Assembly (NCBI GenBank): GCA_003486285.1
Contig: DNGH01000257.1
Location: 1-7,511, forward strand
Reading direction: 5' to 3'
DNA: 7,511 nucleotides
Origin: Actinomycetota bacterium
Lineage (GTDB): Bacteria > Actinomycetota > Acidimicrobiia > Spongiisociales > UBA11373
The stretch's first letter is position 1; the number at the start of each line of letters is the position of its first letter. Shown piece by piece: positions 1 through 5,935 of this stretch. The notes beneath the pieces were generated by a model. It did no database searches and was not told the origin of the DNA. It was given only the letters and a program-made list of their open reading frames with translations. The position numbers and the translations under genes are program-made.

Positions 1-21
1 CTGACCGCTGACCGCTTCCTC

Positions 22-1707
22 TCAGCCCGCCTTGTGGTGATCCGCTCTGCGCAGGTGCTCCCGGGCATGGGCGATCGCCTCTTCCGAGGTGTCGAAGAGG
101 TGCTCGCGGTTGCGACTGATCAGGTCGAGCACCCCGGTGCGTTCCAGCATCTCCCGCGGCTGGGGTTGCAAGCCGGACACCATCACCACGATGTGTTGCC
201 GTTCGAGCGCTTCGACCAGTCCCCGCAGTGCGGTGAGCCCGGTGGCATCCATCACCGGCACTCGCCGCATCCGCAGGATCACCACCTTGATCCCCGAGGT
301 CTCCTTGAGCACCTGATCGAAGAACTGGGCGGCGGCGCCGAAGAACACCGGGCCGTCGATGCGGAAGGCGAGGATGTTCTCACGATCGAGTTCCGACTCC
401 TCACGGATCTCGGCGGCGGTGTCGTGGTGACCCTCGGTGGATCCCGACAGCATCTCGGGGTCGATGCTGAACAGCCGGCTCATCCGAACGACGAAGAGGA
501 ACCCGGCGGCGATCATTCCCACCTCGACGGCGAGGATCAGATCGAAGACGATGGTGACCCCCATCGTCAGCAACAGCACGAACGCATCCGACCGGGTCGA
601 TCGCAGGATGGTGCGGGCGGCGTGGGACTCCACCATTCGCACCGCCACCACCATCAGGATCCCACCGAGCACCGCCAGCGGGATCTTCGTGGCGAGAGGC
701 GCCAGGAATCCCAAGATGGCGACGAGCACCACCCCGTGGAACACCGCGGCGACTCGGGTCTTGGCGCCGGAGCGGACATTGACCGCGGTTCGAGCCAGGG
801 CGCCGGTGGCGGGCATCCCACCGAAGAAGCCCACCGCGACGTTGGCCAAACCCTGGCCGAGGAGTTCCCGATCGGGATCGTGGCGCTCCTCGATCGTCTG
901 ACCGTCGGCCACGACCGCCGAGAGCAAGCTCTCCAGGGCGGCGAGGATCGCCACCGCCAAGGCCACCCGGGTGATGTCGACCATCCCGCCCACCGAGAAC
1001 ATCGGGAGGTCGGGGGTGGGGATCGTGCGGGGGATGCCGGTGACCCGGGCGACACCGTCGAACCAGCCGAGCAGCGAGATCCCGGTGCCGACCAACAGGG
1101 CAATCATGCTCGCCGGAACCGTCCGCAGCCGAGGGACCTTCAGCCACAACACCATCACCGCGGCCGTCGTCGCCCCGAGCACCAGAGCCGGACCTGCCGG
1201 AGATTCGACGAACCCGCGCACCGTGCGGGTGGCGACCACCAGAGTCGACTCGGCGTGCTCGGGAGTCACCCCGAGCACCAGCGGGAGCTGCTGGAGGAAG
1301 ATGATCACGGCGATGCCGTTGGTGAAGCCGGTGATCACCGGCCACGGGACGAATCCCACGTAGCGCCCGATCCCGGCCACGGCCATCGCCACCAGCAACA
1401 ATCCGGCGACGACTGCCACCAGCGGGAGCGCCTCGGGGCCGCGCGTCGCGACGATCGGGATGAGCACGACGGTCATGGCGCCGGTCGGCCCGCTCACCTG
1501 GAAGTTGGAACCCCCGAACAGGCCCGCCACGATCCCGGCCACGATGGCGGTGGTCACCCCGATCGCAGGAGACACCCCGGTGGACACGGCGAACCCGAGG
1601 GCGAGGGGCAGGGCGACGATGGCCACGGTCACCCCCGAGACCAGGTCGGCCCCGAGATACTCCCAGCGGTAGTCGGAGGAGCGAGGCAGGAGACGGGTGA
1701 GCTTCAT
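22..1707 (-). CDS. SulP family inorganic anion transporter with C-terminal STAS domain
   Basis: Complete 561-residue SLC26/SulP permease, the usual family length, carrying sulfate, bicarbonate or a similar anion across the cytoplasmic membrane. The membrane domain spans roughly residues 20-410 and keeps family landmarks: VALPLALGFAVSTGVSP (31-47), VSGPTGAM (71-78), ALESLLSAVVAD (257-268) and GLANVAVGFFGGMPATGALA (286-305). A charged linker (about 413-443) leads to a cytoplasmic STAS domain (about 445-545) with MDATGLTAL at 486-494. Thr489 aligns with the serine phosphorylated in anti-sigma-factor antagonists such as SpoIIAA, so a phosphorylatable residue is retained. No carbonic anhydrase or sulfate-assimilation gene lies nearby, so the substrate is undetermined. 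The ATG start fits the N-terminus of the family, but no clear Shine-Dalgarno precedes it. Instead TACATT (1717-1722, minus strand) sits 9 bases upstream, compatible with a leaderless or very short leader transcript. A 206-base repeat-filled spacer separates it from tldE, so it is probably a separate transcription unit. Confidence 0.93.
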   Translation of the reverse strand: MKLTRLLPRSSDYRWEYLGADLVSGVTVAIVALPLALGFAVSTGVSPAIGVTTAIVAGIVAGLFGGSNFQVSGPTGAMTVVLIPIVATRGPEALPLVAVVAGLLLVAMAVAGIGRYVGFVPWPVITGFTNGIAVIIFLQQLPLVLGVTPEHAESTLVVATRTVRGFVESPAGPALVLGATTAAVMVLWLKVPRLRTVPASMIALLVGTGISLLGWFDGVARVTGIPRTIPTPDLPMFSVGGMVDITRVALAVAILAALESLLSAVVADGQTIEERHDPDRELLGQGLANVAVGFFGGMPATGALARTAVNVRSGAKTRVAAVFHGVVLVAILGFLAPLATKIPLAVLGGILMVVAVRMVESHAARTILRSTRSDAFVLLLTMGVTIVFDLILAVEVGMIAAGFLFVVRMSRLFSIDPEMLSGSTEGHHDTAAEIREESELDRENILAFRIDGPVFFGAAAQFFDQVLKETSGIKVVILRMRRVPVMDATGLTALRGLVEALERQHIVVMVSGLQPQPREMLERTGVLDLISRNREHLFDTSEEAIAHAREHLRRADHHKAG

Positions 1708-1716
1708 GCGGGGCCG

Positions 1717-1722
1717 AATGTA
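1717..1722 (-). promoter_or_regulatory. Candidate -10 box (TACATT) for the SulP gene
   Basis: TACATT on the minus strand fits the TAnnnT -10 pattern and ends 9 bases before the SulP ATG. No convincing -35 hexamer lies 16-18 bases further upstream, because that stretch is already heptad-repeat sequence. If real, the transcript would start at or next to the start codon. This rests on pattern and position only. Confidence 0.3.
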
Positions 1723-1726
1723 ACCG

Positions 1727-1792
1727 CCAGTCCCCGGTCCCCAGTCACCGGTCGCCAGTCGGGTCCCCAGTCACCAGTCGCCGGTCACCAGT
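1727..1792. repeat. Left arm of degenerate heptad repeat array (CCRGTCN units)
   Basis: About nine near-tandem 7-base units of consensus CCRGTCN: CCAGTCC, CCGGTCC, CCAGTCA, CCGGTCG, CCAGTCG, a broken GGTCC unit, CCAGTCA, CCAGTCG, CCGGTCA and a terminal CCAGT. The phase slips once around 1761-1764. Read through, it gives low-complexity peptide in any frame, and no gene covers it. Positions 1763-1777 are perfectly complementary (15 bp) to 1860-1874 in the right arm, so transcripts or single strands could fold the arms together. It lies directly upstream of the SulP start. Confidence 0.8.
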
Positions 1793-1831
1793 AGGCAAAG
1801 AAGCAGAGAAGATGCGTCGGGCGAATGCGAA

Positions 1832-1890
1832 GACTGGAGACTGGAGACTGGAGACGATGCTGGTGACTGGGGACTGGCGACTGGAGACTG
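1832..1890. repeat. Right arm of heptad repeat array (GACTGGN units), inverted relative to the left arm
   Basis: Units of 7 bases, consensus GACTGGN: three GACTGGA copies from 1832, an interruption (GACGATGCTG), then GACTGGG, GACTGGC, GACTGGA and a final GACTG. This is the reverse complement of the left arm's unit, so the two arrays face each other across a 39-base unique spacer (1793-1831). The last unit runs straight into the palindrome at 1890-1918, suggesting arrays and palindrome form one composite element. Confidence 0.8.
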
Positions 1891-1918
1891 CTGATTTCCC
1901 GCGCAGCGGGAAATCAGC
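1890..1918. repeat. Perfect 13-bp-stem palindrome over the tldE stop codon; REP-like element or terminator
   Basis: GCTGATTTCCCGC (1890-1902), a 3-base loop GCA, then the exact reverse complement at 1906-1918. The tldE stop codon occupies 1914-1916, inside the stem. On the tldE transcript the hairpin forms immediately at the stop, but what follows is AGTCTCC rather than a U-tract, so it is not a canonical intrinsic terminator. It could still stabilise the 3' end or block read-through into the SulP gene. Its abutment to the heptad array favours a REP-like or composite repeat origin. Confidence 0.7.
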
Positions 1919-3245
1919 CCCCCGCTCCTCCGGTGAAGTTCCAGGAGGCGAGACGCAGCGACGGCGCCCGCACCACTCCCTGGCCGAACTCGGAGTCGGC
2001 GTAGCGGAGATCGCTGCCGACTCCCAGGACGTTGCCCGGGCCGAGCGCCTTGACGAACGACTGGGTGAACCGGAGGTTGGTGATGGCCCCGGTGATCGCC
2101 CCGTTCTCGATCATGAAGGTGCCGTTGCGGGTGAGCCCGGTGACCACCTGGCTCTTCGGATCGAGGATGCGGCAGTAGTTGAAGGTGGCGACGTAGACCC
2201 CGCGCTCCACCGCGGCGATCATGTCGTCCACGCTATCGGTCCCGGGTTGGACGACGACGTGGCCGGCCAGCGGCCCCAACGAACCGCTCATCGCCCAGGC
2301 ATGACCCGTGGTCGCCGTTCCGGCGCGCCGCGCCGAGCGGCGATCGTGGACCACGGTCTTGGTCGTCCCGGCATCGACGAGCACGGTCTTCTGCTTGGGG
2401 GTACCTTCGGAGTCATAGGCCTCCCCCAGCGCTCCCGCTCCCATCGGATCGTCGAGGAGCGTGATACGGGGATCGAATTGGGCGGCACCGAGTTCGACGA
2501 ACGACTGGCCCTCGTTGCAGGCCTTGCCGTTGAGCCCGTAGAAGTCGAGGAACACCGCGATGGTCGCCACCGGCTCGGGGGCCAGCACCACCTCGTACTC
2601 CCCCGGCTTGAGGTCGAAGGCGTGCATCCCGCGCCGCGCCCGGTCGGCGGCAAGGGCGCCGGCGGCGGCGCCGTCGAGTTCGGCGAAGGCGTTGGAGGTC
2701 TGGTGCGCCGCCCCGGCGCTCTCTCCGGTCTGATGGATCCCATCGATGGTGGCGCGACTGCCGCGCGCCGCAGCGCGGTGGCCGGCGCTGTTGGCGAAGG
2801 CGGCCGCGAAAGAGTCGGTGTCACAGAATCCGGCGGCCGAGAGCCCCTCACCGGCGTCGACGAACGCCTTCACCGCCGCGGCGCGTTGCGCCGGCACGGC
2901 ATCGTTGGTGGAGGCGTGGGAGAAGTCTGCAGGCGGAATCTCGATCGGTGCGGTGAGCCCGGGCCAATCCTCGTCCACGGGCTGAGTGGCGGCAACGGTC
3001 AGGGCCGACTCCGCCAACTTGGCCAGGGCGGCAGCGTCGCCGCGATTGCCGGTGACGGTGGCGACACGGCCGTCGGCGGAGACCCGCAGGCGCACGTTGA
3101 CGTACTCCTCGCCGACGTTCTGATGGATGAACGAGTTGGCGAAGCGGGTCAGTTCGAGACGGCCCACCGCGACCGTGGCCTCGGCCTCGGCGCGGTTGCC
3201 GATGATCTCGATCAGGCGATCGGCGGCCTGGCGCGGATCGGTCAT
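1914..3245 (-). CDS. pmbA: TldE/PmbA, non-catalytic subunit of the TldD/TldE metalloprotease
   Basis: This 443-residue protein matches the TldE/PmbA length. TldE pairs with TldD to form a cytoplasmic protease that threads small or unfolded peptides; in Escherichia coli it matures microcin B17 and helps degrade the CcdA antitoxin. The N-terminal domain (about 1-190) is followed by the conserved C-terminal domain, with DLKPGEYEVVLAPEPVATIAVFL at 211-233, a stretch centred on MIAAVERGVYV (342-352) and the C-terminus APSLRLASWNFTGG (427-440). The segment matching the TldD helix has no HExxxH, as expected for TldE rather than a sign of decay. The chosen ATG overlaps the tldD stop as ATGA (3242-3245), with GGGAG (3253-3257) 7 bases upstream, so translation is probably coupled. 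A 74-residue in-frame extension upstream is rejected because it lies inside tldD and has no family similarity that I recognise. The gene ends inside a palindrome. Confidence 0.92.
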   Translation of the reverse strand: MTDPRQAADRLIEIIGNRAEAEATVAVGRLELTRFANSFIHQNVGEEYVNVRLRVSADGRVATVTGNRGDAAALAKLAESALTVAATQPVDEDWPGLTAPIEIPPADFSHASTNDAVPAQRAAAVKAFVDAGEGLSAAGFCDTDSFAAAFANSAGHRAAARGSRATIDGIHQTGESAGAAHQTSNAFAELDGAAAGALAADRARRGMHAFDLKPGEYEVVLAPEPVATIAVFLDFYGLNGKACNEGQSFVELGAAQFDPRITLLDDPMGAGALGEAYDSEGTPKQKTVLVDAGTTKTVVHDRRSARRAGTATTGHAWAMSGSLGPLAGHVVVQPGTDSVDDMIAAVERGVYVATFNYCRILDPKSQVVTGLTRNGTFMIENGAITGAITNLRFTQSFVKALGPGNVLGVGSDLRYADSEFGQGVVRAPSLRLASWNFTGGAGG

Positions 3246-4681
3246 CCCTTCACTCCCACCCGCACCTCGGCGAAACGGCCCGGCGACGCCGAGTGCCCGG
3301 TGTGGGCCACCTGCATCGGCTGGCCCTTGCCGCAATTGGGGGTGCCCCAGTGCACCCACTCCTTTTCTCCGGCGAGCAGGTCGAGTTGGGCCCAGAAACG
3401 CGGCGTGATGCCGGTGTACGTGGGGTTCTTCACCATCTGCCCGAGCTTGCCGTTCTTGATCTCCCACCCGATCTCACAGCCGAACTGGAAGTTGAGGCGC
3501 TTGTCGTCGATCGACCAGGAGCGGTTGGTGGACATGTACACACCGCGTTCCGTGTCGGCGATCATCTCCTCCAGCGACGAGTCGCCGGGAAGCAGACCGA
3601 CGTTGGTCATGCGCACCATGGGGAGGCGGGCGTAGCCATCGCCGCGCACCATCCCTCCAGGGGGAAGCCCGGCGATGGCGGCCGAGTCCCGGCCGGACAG
3701 CACCCCGACCCAGCGGCCGCGGTCCACGATCGGCACCCGTTGCGCCGGGGTGCCCTCGTCGTCGAAGCCGAAGGTGCCGAGGGCGCCGCCCAGGGTGGCA
3801 TCGGCGGTGATGTTCATCAGCTCGGACCCATAGCGGTGGGTGCCGAGCTTGGCGAGCTCGAGGTGCGAGGTGCCGGCGAAGGCCGCCTCCCAACCCAGGA
3901 TGCGGTCGAGCTCGATGGCGTGGCCGACCGACTCGTGAATCTGCAAGGCGAGCTGGCTCGCCTCGAGGATGAGGGTCATCTCCCCTTCGGGGCAATCGGC
4001 GGCGTCGAGCAAGGCCGCCGCCTCCTCGGCGATGCGCGGGGCATTGCCGAGGAAGTCCCAGCGCCGCACCACCTCGAAGCCCCCGGTCTCGAACTGGCCG
4101 AACGACTGCGGGAACGAGCGGCGATGGGTCTCACCCTCGCCGACCGCGGTGGCGTCGTAGCCGCCCCCGGTCTCGACGAGATGCTGATGGATCCGGTGCC
4201 CCTGTGACGAGACGAACCACTTGTGGGTGTCCCAGGCACCGAGCGCGGCCCGGGCAAGACGGACCTGCTTGACCTCCTGCATCGTCGCGGTGACCGCCAT
4301 GAGGAGATCGACCTTCTCGGAGAGAGGGACGTCGAGCGGGGCCTCGGTGTGCGGCGTCTCGTACTCCGCCTGGACGACCGGGACGTCGGCCAGCGGCGCC
4401 GGCTTGCCGGGCACCACGGCCGAGGCCTTGGCGATCTCGGTGGCCCGGGTTCCGGCGGCGCGCAGTGCCGCGGGAGACAGGTCATGGGTGCCGAAGAAGC
4501 CCCAGGACGACCCGATCAGCGCCCGGACCCCGACCCCGGCGGCCTCGTTGCGGTCGAGCTGCTCGACCATGCCGTTGAGCACCTCGATCTGCTCGTCACG
4601 GGCCTCGACGTAGCGAGCATCGGCGTAGGTGGCTCCGGCGGCGAGTGCGGCTTCGACGGCCGCCTGGGCGTGATCGAACAT
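3242..4681 (-). CDS. tldD: TldD, catalytic subunit of the TldD/TldE metalloprotease
   Basis: This 479-residue protein has the usual TldD length. It is the zinc-dependent catalytic partner of TldE, cleaving peptides inside the heterodimer's central cavity. Seen directly: HESVGH at 249-254, the HExxxH metal-binding motif, followed by AIELDRILGWEAAFAGTSHL (255-274), and GTPNCGKGQPMQ at 446-457, whose Cys450 corresponds to the conserved C-terminal cysteine metal ligand of the family. Both parts of the active site are therefore intact. EEMIADTERGVYMS (371-384) matches the parallel segment in TldE. The ATG start has no strong Shine-Dalgarno, but TAGGGT ends 10 bases upstream (see 4692-4697), so an internal promoter is possible. 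It lies 42 bases downstream of the carboxylate-amine ligase gene and overlaps tldE by four bases. Confidence 0.95.
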   Translation of the reverse strand: MFDHAQAAVEAALAAGATYADARYVEARDEQIEVLNGMVEQLDRNEAAGVGVRALIGSSWGFFGTHDLSPAALRAAGTRATEIAKASAVVPGKPAPLADVPVVQAEYETPHTEAPLDVPLSEKVDLLMAVTATMQEVKQVRLARAALGAWDTHKWFVSSQGHRIHQHLVETGGGYDATAVGEGETHRRSFPQSFGQFETGGFEVVRRWDFLGNAPRIAEEAAALLDAADCPEGEMTLILEASQLALQIHESVGHAIELDRILGWEAAFAGTSHLELAKLGTHRYGSELMNITADATLGGALGTFGFDDEGTPAQRVPIVDRGRWVGVLSGRDSAAIAGLPPGGMVRGDGYARLPMVRMTNVGLLPGDSSLEEMIADTERGVYMSTNRSWSIDDKRLNFQFGCEIGWEIKNGKLGQMVKNPTYTGITPRFWAQLDLLAGEKEWVHWGTPNCGKGQPMQVAHTGHSASPGRFAEVRVGVKG

Positions 4682-4691
4682 GGCGGCGGCA

Positions 4692-4697
4692 ACCCTA
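4692..4697 (-). promoter_or_regulatory. Candidate internal -10 box (TAGGGT) before tldD
   Basis: TAGGGT on the minus strand, in the 42-base gap between the ligase gene and tldD, ends 10 bases before the tldD ATG. It fits TAnnnT, and the start lacks a well-placed Shine-Dalgarno, so a near-leaderless tldD-tldE transcript could start here in addition to read-through from upstream. No clear -35 element is visible. Confidence 0.3.
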
Positions 4698-4723
4698 GCG
4701 GATGCCCCCGGTGCCGGAGCCGG

Positions 4724-5854
4724 TCACAACCCGGTGGCGGTGTCGGCGATGAGTTCGTCGACGACGGCCGCCAGCGCCTCCTGCTCCCCCGCCCCGGCGG
4801 CGATGGCGGCGCGATAGGTGGCCACCTGGCGATCGGCGCTGGTCCCGGTCACCACCACCTCGCGGGCGCGCTGCACTTCGGCGAGGCACCCCAACTCCGC
4901 GGCGTCCTCGCTCACCAACTCGATCAGCTCCTCGACCAGATCGGAGAACGGGACCAACCGGCCCTTGCCGAAGTCCATGAGCGAGCCCTCGGTCCCGTAC
5001 CGCTGCGCTCGCCACACGTTCTCGGCAATGAGCATCGGCGAGTAGTGCCGCCAGCGCTGGTTGAGGGTGCGCCGCCGGAAGAGCGTCGCCAGCAGCGACT
5101 GGAACAGCGCGGCAACCACCATCCCATCGTCGATGCGGGTGCAGACGTCGGAGATCCGCAGCTCGAGAGTGGGATACCGGTTCGAGGGCCGGACGTCCCA
5201 CCACAGCTTCGAGGCGTCCTCGATGAGACCCGGCTCGATCAGCGTGTCCACGTGGCGCCGGTACTCCGCCCACGAAAAGAACTGCTCGGGGATCCCGGTG
5301 CGGGGCAGCGAGCGGAAGACGCTCAGCCGGTACGACTTCAGCCCGCTCTCGATGCCGTGCCAGAACGGAGACGAGGTGCTCAGGGCGAGCAGATGCGGCA
5401 GGAAGTAGGTGACCTGGTTCATCAGGTCGATGCGGAGCTCCTGATCCTCGATCCCGACGTGCACGTGCATGCCGCAGATGACGAGGCGGCGCACCACCAC
5501 CTGGAGGTCCTTGGCGAGCATCAGGTAGCGCTCGCGTTCGGTGACCTGTTGGCTGGCCCAGTCGGCGAACGGGTGCGTGGACGCCGCGATCAGCCGCATC
5601 CCGTGCTCCTCGGCCACTCGCACCAGGCCTGCCCGCAGCGTCGCCAGATCGCGCCGCGCCTCGGCGACGGTGGTGCAGATGGTGGTGCCGACCTCGATCT
5701 GTGCCTTCAAGAATTCCGGGCTCACCTGGTGCCCGAGGACTTCCCGACACGCCGCCCACACCGCCTCGCCGGGATCGAGCACGAGGTTGCGGGTCTCGGG
5801 GTCGACGAGGAGATACTCCTCCTCGATGCCGATGGTGAAGGCGGGGCGCTGCAC
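4724..5854 (-). CDS. ybdK: GCS2/YbdK-family carboxylate-amine ligase (glutamate-cysteine ligase type 2)
   Basis: This 376-residue protein has a length typical of the GCS2/YbdK group (about 370). Members of this ATP-dependent fold join an amino-acid carboxylate to an amine; weak gamma-glutamylcysteine synthetase activity has been reported for E. coli YbdK. Visible signatures are GIEEEYLLVDP at 9-19 (acidic Mg/ATP site), ASTHPFADW at 91-99, GMHVHVGI at 128-135, LWWDVRPS at 217-224 and LELRISDVC at 230-238. These align with E. coli YbdK segments such as THPF, HVHVG and HWDIRPS. Translation begins with GTG at 5854, preceded by GAGG four bases away, giving the characteristic short N-terminus before the EEEY motif. 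It is the first gene of an apparent operon with tldD and tldE. Whether it makes gamma-glutamylcysteine, serves a related pathway such as ergothioneine (EgtA-like), or uses another substrate cannot be decided here. Confidence 0.88.
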   Translation of the reverse strand: MQRPAFTIGIEEEYLLVDPETRNLVLDPGEAVWAACREVLGHQVSPEFLKAQIEVGTTICTTVAEARRDLATLRAGLVRVAEEHGMRLIAASTHPFADWASQQVTERERYLMLAKDLQVVVRRLVICGMHVHVGIEDQELRIDLMNQVTYFLPHLLALSTSSPFWHGIESGLKSYRLSVFRSLPRTGIPEQFFSWAEYRRHVDTLIEPGLIEDASKLWWDVRPSNRYPTLELRISDVCTRIDDGMVVAALFQSLLATLFRRRTLNQRWRHYSPMLIAENVWRAQRYGTEGSLMDFGKGRLVPFSDLVEELIELVSEDAAELGCLAEVQRAREVVVTGTSADRQVATYRAAIAAGAGEQEALAAVVDELIADTATGL

Positions 5855-5935
5855 GGAACCTCACACTGCTGGGTGTCGCCACGGTACCCAGCGCGCCCGG
5901 CCCCGCCGGGGAGCGGGAGGAGTAGCGTCTGGGCC
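5855..5935. promoter_or_regulatory. Divergent promoter region between the ligase operon and the SH3/membrane protein gene
   Basis: These 81 bases separate two divergent starts. Minus strand: TACCGT (5881-5886) fits a -10 box and would give a leader of about 20 bases carrying the GAGG ribosome site before the GTG at 5854. Plus strand: TAGCGT (5923-5928) precedes the ATG at 5936. A GC-rich inverted repeat CCCC-GCC-GGGG (5901-5911) lies between them and could be an operator or chance in GC-rich DNA. No good -35 hexamer is visible on either strand. Confidence 0.45.
5923..5928 (+). promoter_or_regulatory. Candidate -10 box (TAGCGT) for a leaderless transcript
   Basis: TAGCGT fits TAnnnT and ends exactly 7 bases (CTGGGCC) before the ATG at 5936, the spacing expected when transcription begins on the start codon, as is common in actinobacteria. 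A purine-rich GGAGGAG (5916-5922) is also present, but it is 13 bases from the ATG, too far for an ideal Shine-Dalgarno, and it would lie upstream of the predicted transcript. Confidence 0.45.

Noticed and set aside
34..1794. Long plus-strand open frame (586 codons) antisense to the SulP gene
   Set aside because: The translation is rich in His, Asp, Arg and Gly with no family pattern. It mirrors the third-position GC bias of the SulP gene, which has clear family motifs.
1727..1890. CRISPR array
   Set aside because: The repeats are only 7 bases, degenerate and without unique spacers of regular length; no cas genes are present.
1890..1918. Canonical Rho-independent terminator
   Set aside because: The stem is strong, but no run of U follows on the tldE transcript and no run of T follows on the other strand. 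A termination role is possible but not of the standard type.
1914..3245. Loss of HExxxH in the second TldD-like gene as a sign of a pseudogene
   Set aside because: TldE/PmbA subunits normally lack the metal-binding motif. The frame is intact and the C-terminal family signature is present.
3246..3467. Upstream in-frame extension of tldE by 74 residues
   Set aside because: It lies entirely within tldD in another frame, has low-complexity composition, and the ATGA overlap with a GGGAG ribosome site gives a better start.
1812..3635. Long plus-strand frame starting in the repeat array and running antisense through tldE
   Set aside because: Its N-terminus (TGDWRLET repeats) is a translation of the heptad array and the rest is antisense to tldE. 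Such peptides are a classic misannotation over repeats.
4223..5935. Upstream in-frame extension of the membrane protein (frame open from 4223)
   Set aside because: The extension is antisense to the ligase gene and tldD and has no recognisable domains. The ATG at 5936 has a good promoter context.
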